From Setoptus koraiensis (Eukaryota > Arthropoda), in contig CM106586.1 of assembly GCA_048013815.1 (NCBI GenBank), positions 18,352,001 through 18,416,000 on the forward strand: DNA of 64,000 bases, read 5' to 3'. The first letter of the stretch is position 1, and every line of letters starts with the position of its first letter. Of the stretch, positions 1 through 11,245 are shown in pieces. The translations under genes were made by a program, and so were the position numbers. The notes beneath the pieces were generated by a model. The model made no database searches. It was not told where the DNA came from and saw only the letters and a list, made by a program, of their open reading frames with translations.

Positions 1-330
1 AGCAGGGAACAAGGGAGTACTCAAGGAACAAGCTGAGGCCAAACCAAAAGCCTGCTAGATGATTCTTTTTTTTTCAGTGGTTTGTTATAGGCATGACCAG
101 GGCAATAAGAATGGAGTTCATAGCGAGTGGGAGATGATCCAGTAGCTAGGCCATTAGATGATATCGTATGTTAAAAATACATGCGCTATGTGAATAAAAT
201 GTTTTCAGTAAGACTCCATATAGAACTTATCCTGTGTGAAATGTGGCTCGAGTTGAGATGAGTTAATTTATTACAAATCTATGCTCTCGCACATTATTGA
301 TACCCTAACAGGTTTGATATAATCATTGAT

Positions 331-336
331 TTTATT
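331..336 (-). terminator. Polyadenylation signal of RPL14 overlapping its stop codon
   Basis: On the minus strand the last lysine codons and the TAA stop read into AATAAA, so the signal shares bases with the stop codon. This implies a very short 3'UTR, which is common for ribosomal protein genes. Confidence 0.6.
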
Positions 337-841
337 TTTTGGCCTTCACTGCCTTAGCGGATTTAGCGGCAGCAGCAGCGGGCTTCTTTTTATCTGTGTT
401 CTTCTTTTCTCCGTTCTTCTTGCTGGCTGCTTGTTTCTTTTCTTGAAATTTCAATTGTTTCACTTTTTCCTTGAGGAGTTTGTTTACCTTCTGTTTAAGC
501 TTGTAGACTTTGAATCTACCTAGGTCGCTTAAATCCTTTCTCCTTTTGTCAGCTAACAAACGTTTGAATTGGATTGATGACTTCCATTTTGTGTCAATAT
601 CGTTCTTTTTCCATTCACGTTCAACGACGGACGTTGAGGCACTGTGTTCTAAATTGATCTTGTGTTTTGTCAGACGGAGCCTCTTGAATCTGATTGGTTG
701 CCTTTTCACTTTAGAGCAGGGACCATCAACTAGGGCTCTGTTTTGGTCGATAACATCGACGATGGCCACAGGTCGGCCAGCGTTCCTTCCATAGCTCACG
801 TAGGCAACACGGCCAATTTCAACGAGATGCTTGATTGCCAT
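332..841 (-). CDS. RPL14: 60S ribosomal protein eL14 (RPL14)
   Basis: This encodes a 169-residue protein of the large cytosolic ribosomal subunit. Seen: residues 7-41 form the KOW-like N-terminal part (VEIGRVAYVSYG, then VAIVDVIDQNRALVDGP), which is nearly diagnostic of eL14. The central part has the family pattern NDIDTKWKSS, and GRFKVYKLK follows. The C-terminus is a lysine/alanine-rich tail, as in animal eL14. Length is usual for the family. The ATG at 841 lies one base after a CTAG acceptor-like sequence, so the whole coding region is probably one exon preceded by a 5'UTR intron, as in many animal ribosomal protein genes. The stop codon overlaps an AATAAA. The gene is divergent from the lipase 3.8 kb away. 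I see no truncation or frameshift. Confidence 0.95.
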   Translation of the reverse strand: MAIKHLVEIGRVAYVSYGRNAGRPVAIVDVIDQNRALVDGPCSKVKRQPIRFKRLRLTKHKINLEHSASTSVVEREWKKNDIDTKWKSSIQFKRLLADKRRKDLSDLGRFKVYKLKQKVNKLLKEKVKQLKFQEKKQAASKKNGEKKNTDKKKPAAAAAKSAKAVKAKK

Positions 842-845
842 CCTA
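842..845 (-). other. Probable 3' splice site in the RPL14 5'UTR
   Basis: The minus strand reads TATAATCTAG then G then ATG. An acceptor directly before the start codon suggests a non-coding first exon upstream. I could not place the donor. Confidence 0.4.
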
Positions 846-2748
846 GATTATAAATGGAGAATGTCTATTATCTTGGCTATAAATGTTTTGTGTAAATGAA
901 ATTATAAATAACTAAGCGATGACCAATATAATTTGTTATAATAATTGTTCCGATAATGATTATGTCCAATAGCCCAATAATAATAGTGACGGTAATGTCG
1001 ATCTGTCTAGCATGCCTTCGAATTGAAAACGGAATGCCTCCGATCGCATGAGTTTTCACCATTCGCTTCCACAGAGCACATGCACAAACTCTGCTCATAC
1101 TTCCGGACGTGCATTTCTGTGCCAACGAGGATTTGAGCAGCAAAATTGCGGCTCTTCACATGCAGGAATGAAGCAGTCTTTAGAACATTGCAGAACAGCG
1201 CATGATTCTATTATACGGCGCGAACGAGAGGAATTCTTGACATTTGGCGCCAAGTTCAAAGCTCTATTTTTTTTTTTAAATCTGACCAACTTTCGAAGAA
1301 CATTTCCAAAAGATAACGTCCTCCGGCAAATCCTTTTCAAAATTAACAGAGGCTCAAGGAAGTTAAAAATTGCCACCGAAATATACTAGCAGGAAATAAT
1401 CAATCCACTGATATCGATGAAATCGTCATTGGCATTATGAGCATGGGGAGCGGTTTCGTCTAGCATCTTGCAGACCAGTTAAAACTTTTTCACCATGATG
1501 CCAACTTTACTTTTGATTTTCACCGAGAAATAGTTGAGTATTGTCCCAACAAATACTTACTCGTAGCTAAGATTTTTCCAAGATTGTGTGAATATACTCG
1601 TCTTAGTGCCACAATTTATGTGACACTGACCCACGCTTGATGCAATGTTTGCAGTGCAAACTTTGCACCGATTTGCGACGAAGCATCAGTTTTCACGAGA
1701 TTTGTCGTTGGATTTAACGGATTTTCACGGATGAAATATGTATATCGTGATGTGCCGGTGTCGAAATACAAGTTTGACAGATCGAGTTTTTTGTGAATTC
1801 TGGCGCACTCAAAATTCATAGCTGGTAATTGATTGATCCCAAAACAATGAATGATTAAGCTGGGTATGTTTGTTTTTATTCATTGAAACAATTGCGAGAA
1901 CATTTTAATTCTCTAATAATGAATATTTTTAACAACTTTTGAATCATGACTAGAGTTTGACTGTTAAATTTTGCTCATAAATACTGTGGTGACAATTGTA
2001 ATCAAAAATCTAAAAAAATGTTCCATAATAATGTCTGTTGTGATTGTGCACATGGTAATTGTCAACCATTTTACTTTTGAGATAAAACTCATCGGGTGAT
2101 GTAACATGTGAACTGGTTTTATTTTAAAGCTCCATCTGTATAATTGTAACGAATGAGCTGAATCACCCACTTGTAGGCTCCTTTTTCCTGGCTGAGATTG
2201 AGCTCCGTTCTCGATAACATGTACATTTATGTGAGATGGTTGTGCATTGGATGGCTATAAGGTTAGTGGTTGTGAGCGGTTGTGAGAAAAAATGCGAGGA
2301 GGAAACATATGAACACATAATTATTATTTTATAAATATATTGTTGTTGATCGAGGTAATAATAATAACAGTAATGCTGTTATGTTAGTGCCGGTAGTAAA
2401 GGCCAGTTTAGGTAGTGGTGGCAATAGTAGTTTTAGTGTTAGCAAATGGCAAGTGAATTGGTAGCTAACCAAGTATAGGTTTTGGCTGGCTTATATATTT
2501 ATAGTCGACATTTTGGAACTTCCTGGCAAACAAACAACAATCATACGTGCGCGCTTAGAACTAACTATTTGGCCATAACCAGTTGGCTACTGGACTTGCC
2601 AACAAATTGATTATCAGCCAGTTGATTTAGTGTCTAGTCGTGATTCATGAATAGTAGCCATTAACATGGCTACTACAATGTCGATGTGAGTAACGTCAAA
2701 AAGAAGAAGAACGACAACAGCAACAGCAACAGCAGCAGCAGCAGCAGC

Positions 2749-2783
<35 letters not shown>

Positions 2784-4642
2784 GTGGAAGTAACAACAAC
2801 AGGAAATTTGCATATGTACGACGACTAATGTTGCTCTCATCGATAGTAGCTTCCTATTTATGAATGGCCAGCCAGCCGGCCGGACACATGATTATGTGAT
2901 GCTGATGATGCTAATCTGATTGATTATAGAAGAGTGGGATAGATTAGGGAAATGAACGACGTCGTCTTTGTCAGTTGTGTAGCTAGATTGGTACCTTGTT
3001 GAGCAACTTGTTAACCATAAGCCCATGTTATAAATGTACGGTGTTATCACACATAGAGGAAGGTTATTATCTCCAATAAAGGTTGTCTAACTCACCCAAA
3101 GTGAGAGTGAGAGTGAAACCACTACCGGTTATCTGAAAATATCCATCTATGCAAATGTGATGGTTGTAATAAGTTTATCGATAATGCATCGCATTCTCTT
3201 ATTATTACATAACTATTATAGCATGATAGTTATAGATATATAGTTATAGATATATGTAATGTATGAATATGGCTCTATGGTTTATTTGAGTTGACGCTGG
3301 CCACCATCAGCATGGGCACTACCAGTTGTCTAGAAGGGATAGTTTAGTTGTTGTCGTTGCCGTTGTCGTTGTTGTCGTTGTTGGTCTACACAGTTGAGTT
3401 GCAAAAATACAATCACCAACCAGACAACGCCAACAACAACAGCTAAGGTACACAGGTGGACTAACTGAGACTAGCTAACATTTCTGGCACAATTGAGCGG
3501 ATACTTTATGTATGCTTATGTTGTTGTTTCTATCGTGGTTATAGCAATAGAAAAGTGCTAGCTTAATGATATTATTTATAATGGTGCACATTTTATCCCG
3601 CTCAGCTTGTCGTTGCAACCTCCATTAAGCCTCCGCTTGATTGACTGGCCCGCCAATTGGCTTCTGCCTAGCTAACTGGCTAGACCAAATGACTCACTGA
3701 CTGCTGGCTTGTTTTTTGTTTGTTTGCTGGGCTTGACTCATTAAATCTCAGTGTGACGAGGCTAAAGAGACAACGACGTACAACTCTCTTTGTATTAATA
3801 GCTCAACAGATATACAGCGTATAGGTACTAAGTTTTAGGATACTCATTGCATGGCATCATGGTAGCTCATTGGCTTATATCCATTCACGTAACAGTATCA
3901 TTTATCCGTTGTAGGCTAACAACCGTAACAAAACACCATCATCGATAGTAATAATATTTTTATATTTAATTTATATCGAGTCAAAGTAGTTGTATCCCTC
4001 TGTTTGCATTTGTCATGCTTATTTTATCATGATCGGGCATCATCAACACAACATCAGTTCATCTTGACGAACCGATGATTGCAGACACAATCACTCCACG
4101 CCAGTGAGAATTGAGGCCCGTGATGGGTCGTCGATACATGCAATAATTTATTCGATATAAAATAATTTGTTTCGTCAAGTCTCACAACAGCCACAGACAC
4201 AGCGACAGCAACAACAACGGCAACAACAACAGCAACAACAGAATAATGATTGACGAATCCGCTCGGTGTGTGGGGCAGTAATATACTATTACGTCATCAG
4301 CAAATAGTATGCAAATAAAGAAAAAGAACAATACACACACACTACATTACGTTTGAGGGCGCCAGGCATGAGTGGCCCATTGAAATCAGTTGAATAAATA
4401 TTATAGATAGTAAAGTTATTGATTCGCGTGAGCGACAGTGTGCGAAAGTAAATTCACTGCCAACAATTACATCACATGCATACGACAATAAACAATTCAA
4501 CAAAAACAATACATGTGATTGTTGTTGACAAGCATCGATTGTAGTAGTAACATAACAAGTGGTGCTGTTGGTGTGTCAACCCATTCAGTGAAATCAACGA
4601 GCGCGACATGCTGAGCAAACAAGTGGATAAATCATTGTCATA
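846..4642. other. Intergenic region between divergent RPL14 and lipase
   Basis: This is AT-rich DNA with no convincing coding exon. It must contain both promoters, but no clear TATA/Inr pair was recognised. It holds CAG/CAA arrays (2707-2792, 4198-4242), GTCGTT arrays (3350-3385), and A/T-rich repeats near 3220-3255. A stretch at about 1040-1850 has a different texture: few CAN repeats and many CGAAA/TTTTCAC words. It has a 67-codon ATG-started minus-strand frame (1616-1819) that I do not recognise and do not call a gene. Confidence 0.6.
2707..2792. repeat. CAG/CAA trinucleotide array
   Basis: An imperfect (CAR)n run of about 85 bp in non-coding DNA upstream of the lipase gene. Confidence 0.85.
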
Positions 4643-5131
4643 ATGTATTTCATTAATTCGTATAATACTGGCCACACTGATCATAACTCAACAACAACAA
4701 CAACAAGCTCATTGTCTGGCACATTTAAGGTCAATGAGAATCTCACTACAACAACAAACGCGAGCGACCTCCAGCAAGGGCAGCTCGCGAAATTAGTGCC
4801 AACAACAGAGGAGCGCAACAACGATACCTTCATCGATAATAGATTGATACCACCTAGACGGGCGACGTGTGTTAGTAATAACGAATGCGTCTCATTAAAT
4901 CACCTTAGACAGCAGCAACAGATGACAGCATCGAAGTGGTCGCAACAACAGGATGAGCATCAACGTCACCATCGCGATCAACGTGAAATAAGAATAAGAA
5001 GAAATTTTAATGATGAACAAGAGACTATATCAAATGTCAAGAGAAAAACAAATAATTATATTAGCAGTAGTGGCAGTAGGAGTAGTAGGAGTAGTTTTAA
5101 AGAACAATTAGTGATTGTAGTTTTAACCAAG
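4643..5131 (+). other. Upstream open frame in phase with the lipase
   Basis: 163 codons without a stop run from ATG 4643 into the lipase frame. The content is low complexity (T, N, S, Q, R). If translated it would bury the signal peptide at residue 164, so I treat it as 5'UTR or an alternative N-terminus. Confidence 0.4.
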
Positions 5132-8100
5132 ATGCCATCGTTAACAAATAAGTGTGTTATAATATTATTGCTAACAACAAACCTGTTACCTGTGCTAGTT
5201 GAGTCGGCCAATCTCGATTTACAGCAGCAGCAACAGCAACAGCAGCAACAACGACAAACAAATCAACAACAAGTGCACCAATTGCACAATATCAACATCA
5301 AACAGACTGCAACTGGACATGATACAAACAATGAAAACAACGACAACAACAACGGTATTGCTCAGCAACAAGCAACAGAGACACTTATACTGGTCGCCAA
5401 TGATAATGCTCAAAATGTGCCACCCTTTCAAGCGGCCGGGACCCCATATCCGGTTGGGCCAACTGCCGCGCAATTAATCCATGGCCAGCAGCAGCAGCAC
5501 AATGACGAGCTTCAATTACAGATACTTCCGTTTTCGTTGTATCTACCGACAAATACGGTTAGCCTGTTGCAAAGCGCTAGCTCGCAACAAACAGATTCTG
5601 TGAATGTAAATACAAATCAGCAACAACAACAACAACAAGCAAACTGTGATAGTTTACAATGTAATATCAATCAACAACAACAACAACAGCATCAAGGTTC
5701 GCCAGCTATATCATTGTTGTCCAACGACGAATTGGAGGAGGCTCTGTCCAGCAACCAAGAATCAATGGGTGGCGGCTTCAATCAAGACGACAGTTTGGAT
5801 TTTAACGTTGGCGGGGGCCGTTACAACAATAATAATGGCAAGCGCCCATCGAAACCTAACTCTGGCTGGCCGAATATGCGCCAATTGGATAGACGCGGAT
5901 TATGTATGCTAAGATTGCCGAGTAGCGGTAGTAGTAGTGGTAGTAGTAGTGGTAGTAGTAGTGGTAGCATTAGTGTGTCATCTAGTAGTAACTCTCCGAA
6001 TTCACTTCAATCATTTACATCTAGCTCTACATTGTCTTCCATAACGGATAATTTAGGTCCTGGTGGTGCTGCGGCCAACAGTGGTTTGGGCGGTGGTAGT
6101 AGTGGCGGTGCAAACTCTAATGATAACTTTGATATCGATATTTATTTATTCAATAGAAACTACGCTGACTATAGTGATTATAATTATCTTGAGAAATACA
6201 ATCAAGACATCGGAATCAAAGAATTGAAACAATCCCGTTTCGATCCTACGATACCCACTTACATTATAATACACGGCTTCAGGGGCTCTTGGGCGGGCAA
6301 GCCGTGGCAAAAGGATATCAAAGATCTGATATTGGCACAAATAAATGCCAACGTTCTCATAGTGGACTGGTCACAGGGCTCAAAGCCAGCCTTCGAGTAC
6401 GATTATCCGCGGGCTGTAATGAACAGTCACCGGACGGGTCAAATGATGGCATTGTTTGCAAGAAAACTAATCAATGCCACTCAAACGGATCCGAAAAAAT
6501 TTCACCTGATCGGTTACTCTCTGGGTGAGATAATAAATAGATATATATATATTTACAACACAAGCCCAGCACGTGTGCTGTCAAAGAGTTGTTAACATAC
6601 AATTTACTACTCTACTCAATTAACTAATCCAGTCAATTCTCAACAAATTGTCCCTCACAACTGTCTGTGTATCATCAGGGGCGCACATAGCGGGATATAT
6701 TGGTCAGGCTGTGCCCAATGTGGCGCGCATAACCGCTCTGGATCCCACAGGTAAGTTGGCGCGGTCTAAAAGTCACGCTACATCAACTATATGAGTCATG
6801 GTCATTTCATTGATGAGCGACACGAAAAAACTAACTCATACTTTAAATTATTATTATTATTAACGTTATTAAGGTGTTTGCTACGAAGAAGAGGATCACG
6901 AAAGAAAGTTAACAAGAGATGACGCAACCACTGTAGTGGCCATTCATACAAATGGTCGCACATTGGGCACCAAATCAAACGTGGCCGATTATGATGTTTT
7001 CATAAATGGAGGAATGAATCAGCCCGGTTGCTCGAGGCCCTCAACAGAGATAATTAAATTGTTGACTTTCAGAGGTTTGTGAGGCTCCAATGAGAGCAAT
7101 TGGATCATTGAGTTTGATTTTCTACAAACGACAATGACATGACGTAACTAACCGATTTTATTCAATCATCATCAGATCACTCTTTTGCGTGCAGCCATCG
7201 ACGAGCCCATTTATTGGTGGCCGAGAGGCTCGGATTTTGCATGATAGTCGCCTATCAATGCTCCAGCTACGAGGCCTTCAAACGTAAGCACCACGACCGA
7301 TGCTAATGACCAATCATCATTACAAAACAACTAACTCGATTAATTTAAATATTTAATTTTTTTTTTAATTTATTCAATACAATTGGCACAATGTAACAAT
7401 ATATTATAACAATGTGTAATATACAGTTGGCGAGTGCGGCTACTGCGACAAGAACAACAATCAGTGTGTATTGACTAATCTCATTGAGCAGTTGCCAATA
7501 CATTCCTGGTTTTCGTTGTACAAGCAGCAGGGATTTACGCCCGACGACAGTGCCACAAATTCAAACATCAACACAAAGCCAACAACGGATCAGGTGGCGC
7601 CCCCGCAAATGAAATTCACCAACAGCAACAACAAACAGGATGACAATGTCAAATGGTTTGTGGATCACTCAAAACAATATCACGTGCTCACCTCGAAAGC
7701 AAGCCCGTATTGTTCGTTTCATTATCAGGTGATCATAGAGACAAACAGAAGATGGCGCGACGACACTAAGAGGCCCGTGTTCAATGTTGAGTTGCTAGCA
7801 TCAATTGACAGCAACAACGAGGGCCCCGATCAGCTAAACAACGAACAGGTGACAGTTGGTGCCCAGTCTAAAATTCAAACTGTCAACGTGAAAGTGTCAC
7901 ATTTTGTCACCAACACTTACGCCATTGATAATCTGAGCAAGAGACGCCAGTATGTTTCCATAAGTGCCAACAGTATAAATGGGGCCCTGTCAGCGCCCCC
8001 TGTAATAATGAATCAGAAGCAGCAGCAGCAGGCCAATGATAATAATGCTGGCCCCACTGTCGCTAGCTCCGCAAACACATTGGCCTCTCAGAAGCGTTTG

Positions 8101-8974
8101 GCCAGCAACGCGGCCGTTGCTGGCCAACAGGTGACCAATTTGAATTCGCAAGCACAACAAGCTGCCAATATATCACCAACCAATGAGAGCGGGCCAACTC
8201 CTACTGGCGCCACCTATAGCGAGGACATAATGACTGCCCTGTTGCTGATTGAGGCCAACGATCAAGCATTCCAATACATGCCACTAAGATTTAGCCAGGC
8301 AAATGTGTCGTGCAACCAGCAAGAGGCCCTCGACAGTATCAAGCGAATAACCGTCAACTACATGAGCCACAGCAACTACAGGTGAGCAATTATAGAAACC
8401 TTTATATTATAGAAATTATAGATAACTAATAGATATGAATTGCGTAACAACTCAACTAACTGATTAAACTGACCACAACTTAATTAACTATATACTTTTC
8501 AACTATAACACTGACACGATCTTTGCGCGCCATGACAGGATTCGCGGAGAGTACTCGTCGCGACTCTGTCCTTCGATAGCTCAATCGCAACAAGCCACCA
8601 TCAATTTAAATTCAGTCAATCAAATGTCAACAGGTCAACCACAACAATCAATTCTCATGACGCAAGCCAACCAACAAACCGATCAAGCGCCACAGGTTAT
8701 CGGGGGCAACAAACGATCGTCGCAAATAATAAATCAGGTCAACAACAACCAAAACAACGACGCCACAACCTCGTCAACTGGCATTAATGGGGCCAATTCA
8801 AAGCCCACAGGCAGCGCTACAAGCGGCTCGTCACCCCCAAGTAGCAAATCAAGTTTTCTCTCATCCATATTCAATATTGGCAATAAATCTAGTATGAAAT
8901 TTCTATCTGTTAGCAGCGGAAACAAGAGCAAAATGTTGAGCACCAGACTGTTCACATCGGAATCGCTTTGTTAG
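5132..8974 (+). CDS. Secreted lipase/phospholipase A1, pancreatic-lipase superfamily, six exons
   Basis: Exons: 5132-6524, 6679-6750, 6874-7074, 7176-7283, 7427-8381 and 8539-8974. All junctions are GT-AG and keep phase, giving about 1054 residues. Start choice: the ATG at 5132 gives a signal peptide (MPSLTNKCVIILLLTTNLLP, then VLVESA), although the frame stays open upstream to an ATG at 4643. Residues 25-370 are low complexity, rich in Q, N and S. The lipase core follows: nucleophile Ser463 in GYSLGAH, Asp486 in ALDPTG, His563 in ACSHRRAH. All three catalytic residues are present. Only 18 residues lie between the cysteines of QPGC and ACSH, a short lid as in PLA1/LIPH-type enzymes. SPYCSFHYQVII (exon 5) recalls the PLAT-like C-terminal domain of that group. 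The expected role is extracellular hydrolysis of glycerolipids. At 1054 residues it is over twice the usual 450-500. Confidence 0.9.
6679..6750 (+). CDS. Lipase exon 2 (after the nucleophile elbow)
   Basis: A 72-base exon between CATCAG and GTAAGT. It completes GYSLG and encodes AHIAGYIGQAVPNVARITAL, followed by DPT with the catalytic Asp. It is too short to stand out as an open frame on its own. Confidence 0.9.
6874..7074 (+). CDS. Lipase exon 3
   Basis: Starts after TTAAG and ends at GTTTGT. It encodes VVAIHTNGRTLGT and INGGMNQPGC, conserved in the superfamily (IHT and NGG..QPGC), and the start of the lid. Confidence 0.9.
7176..7283 (+). CDS. Lipase exon 4 (catalytic His)
   Basis: Starts after CATCAG and ends at GTAAGC. 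It encodes DHSFACSHRRAHLLVAERLG, then VAYQCSSYEAFK, which holds the catalytic histidine and two conserved cysteines. Confidence 0.9.
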
Positions 8975-9775
8975 TGCCCATTCAACAAGACAAATTGTTA
9001 TTATTTATTTTTGTTTGTCACATGTAATACATACATCATCAGCATTGTTAAATTACCATAGTGTTTTCAATTTTATAGTTTGTATCTATCACTCGAAATT
9101 ACTCTCGAAGTAAACCCGTTCAGCATGACACCCATTCCAACCGGATTCTCGTCTTTTTAGATCGTAGGCAGGTTACGAACGTAGATCTTTTTGGCGACCT
9201 CGAAGATGTCTTTCGTTGTCCCGGAAAATGCTAAATTTTCGAAATGTCTAGCCCGAAAAAAATCTATCACTCGCATTCGCCTACATATTTAACCGACCGA
9301 GCGATGGTAAACAGTAATGGTAAACAGGCGTGCGAATTTGTAAAATTATCTCAAAAAAGTGCACTTTTTGCGAAAAATGTTCGTTCAACGAGACTGGCCT
9401 CAGAGTTGTCGCAACATGTGCCATGGCTCACCGAAGAGCACCGGCTTTTTCGGACATTCGTGAATTGTTGACAAATCCATGCTTGCCGTGAATCTGGTTA
9501 TCTAGCAGATAAGTCAAATCAATTCGAGGTTAATTTTCGCTTTTAATGCCAGATTTCGGCAGCGATTCGTTTCGCGTTGACATTACATTTTCAGTCCATT
9601 GGCACTAGCCTGGTCATTTTTATCTGCCATCAACCATAGCTTGTTAGCTGGCAAGCGAGCCACGCTTTGTATCTCTATTGTATATTTGTATGTCCGGTTG
9701 TCGTAGCTTACACGCCGGACACACAAACGGTGGCGCCCAGATGGCGCCTAAATCATAACAAGTCACGGCCAGAGA
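8975..9775. other. Lipase 3' flank and non-coding DNA
   Basis: No clear AATAAA was seen close to the stop. From about 9100 to 9600 the texture changes to a CGAAA-rich island like those near 1.0-1.85, 25.85-27.45 and 30.65-31.75 kb. A 75-codon ATG-started frame (9244-9471) lies here. I do not recognise it and would not call it a gene. Confidence 0.5.
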
Positions 9776-9830
9776 GGATAAAAGGACGAGGATAAAAGGT
9801 TCGGCTGGAATGGCCGTTATCGGTTGATCT
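9776..9830 (+). promoter_or_regulatory. Possible TATA/Inr promoter
   Basis: Two GGATAAAAGG boxes lie at 9776-9785 and 9790-9799. TCGGTT at 9820-9825 is one change from the arthropod initiator TCAGTT and sits about 30 bases after the second box. The cuticle gene in this window uses a similar box and the same spacing. Nothing downstream is confirmed as its gene. Confidence 0.35.
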
Positions 9831-10239
9831 GAAAAGTTGTCAATTTATCCAAGTCAGACAACAATGAATTGTGTGCACCGTGAACAGTGACTGTCGTTAC
9901 AATGCGTATTGTTATTGTTGCAAGTTACGTAATCGTAACGGGATTTTGGCATTTTGTTTGAAAAATAATCAAGTGCGAGCGGCAATTTGAGAAGAAAAGC
10001 TCAATGTGAGCGATTGTTTTCGCGCAACTGGGCGCAATTGTTGGCGATGTTACGCCGATAGCACTGGCCGAACGCTGCTGACCAATCAGCATGACTCAAT
10101 CGAGTAAATCAAACACAGTGACAAATGGCCACTTGGTTGACTTTTTGCATTGGTCAGTGTTTTTGTTAATTAGTTGCTTGTACGGTTTGTTGCTGTTCAT
10201 TGTTTGCTGTCAAATTATTGCCACTCTGGTCTGGGCAAT

Positions 10240-10502
10240 ATGGGCAAAATTGTTATTATCAGGGGGCGAGAGTGTGAGCCATTCGAGCTGGGCCAAACTA
10301 ATAAAGTGGGCCCAACAAACAAGCCACCGGCCTCTGTTGGCCATGGGGCCTCTGTTGGCCATGGGGCCTCTGTTGGCCATGGGGCCGTCGGGATGTGGAG
10401 CCGTCGGGATGTGGGGCCGTCGGGACGTGGGGCCGCTGGCTCGAAAGCAACAACTGGCGGCCCGAAAGTTGCCAGAGTGGCGAGATTTTTCGAATCAATC
10501 AA
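10240..10502 (+). CDS. Possible first coding exon of an unrecognised gene
   Basis: It begins at ATG 10240 with A at -3 and G at +4. It stays open for 87 codons to a good donor (AA|GTGAGT at 10503), about 420 bases after the possible promoter at 9.78 kb. The encoded sequence starts MGKIVIIRGRECEPFELG. It then has three copies of ASVGHG from an 18 bp tandem repeat and ends with KVARVARFFESIK, which looks like a helical motif rather than noise. A second frame from ATG 10091 is also open here and has a hydrophobic stretch, so the frame is uncertain. No later exon was found. Confidence 0.25.
10331..10434. repeat. Two adjacent minisatellites (18 bp x3, 16 bp x3)
   Basis: Unit CCTCTGTTGGCCATGGGG occurs three times (10331-10386). 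It is followed directly by unit GTCGGGATGTGGAGCC three times with small changes (10387-10434). Confidence 0.85.
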
Positions 10503-11149
10503 GTGAGTCAACTCTTTATCTGGCTGGCCGCTGCAAATCCCATTACCAGCACACTACGCTTTGTACAGTATACACTGTGTACATGGGGCCCGCACCGTTG
10601 CCTGGCAGCCGGCAACGGAACGTGCCGCTGATGAGTGTGTGGGCCGCAAAACAAACGGGGCCCCAAAACAGCGAATGGCAAATATTAAGTTATGTCACCG
10701 GCACTTGTTTGCGGCGCTTGCTGCTGCTGGCTGCTGCTTGCTGGCGCTTGGGGGTGCTGGCTGGTGCTGGCCGGCGCCCCAGCGCGACTTATTGGCCAGT
10801 GGCCAGTCGCTCAGCAAAAAGTTGTTTGCCGTTCGCACAACGCCAGTCACTGGATACTAGTGGGCCCCACTAATTTACTAACTCGCCGGCCAGCTAACCA
10901 AATGATGATTATGCCCTCCCCCCCCCCAAAATGGCGCAATTTCGTCTCGATCTAGTTTGTCTGGTCTGTGCCAGTGACCGCTCAATCTAAATCTTTCGCT
11001 CTATTGATCTAGGCGCCAGCGCACGCCACTACAATCCAGTCAAGACTAGATACAGGCCGGCCTCTGGCGCGCCGTGGAGCCAACTGAGCAAATATTGGTC
11101 AGTTGGGTCAATATTATCAATCATCTGGCACTCCATTCTATTACGTGGG

Positions 11150-11245
11150 GCCCGCCGGTTTGCGCCAGTTTGCGCCACTCTGAGCCAGTGCGCGCCACTC
11201 TGAGCCAGTGCGCGCCGGTTTGCGCCAGTGCGCCCCAGTTTGCGC
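11150..11245. repeat. Degenerate GCGCCAGT/TTTGCGCC repeat
   Basis: Interleaved copies of TTTGCGCCAGT, GCGCGCCACTCTGAGCCAGT and variants, about 95 bp. Confidence 0.7.

Noticed and set aside
10091-10873. 260-codon open frame with a hydrophobic N-terminal stretch
   Set aside because: Most of it crosses minisatellites and overlaps equally long frames on both strands. If an exon exists here, the frame from 10240 ending at the GTGAGT donor is the better candidate.
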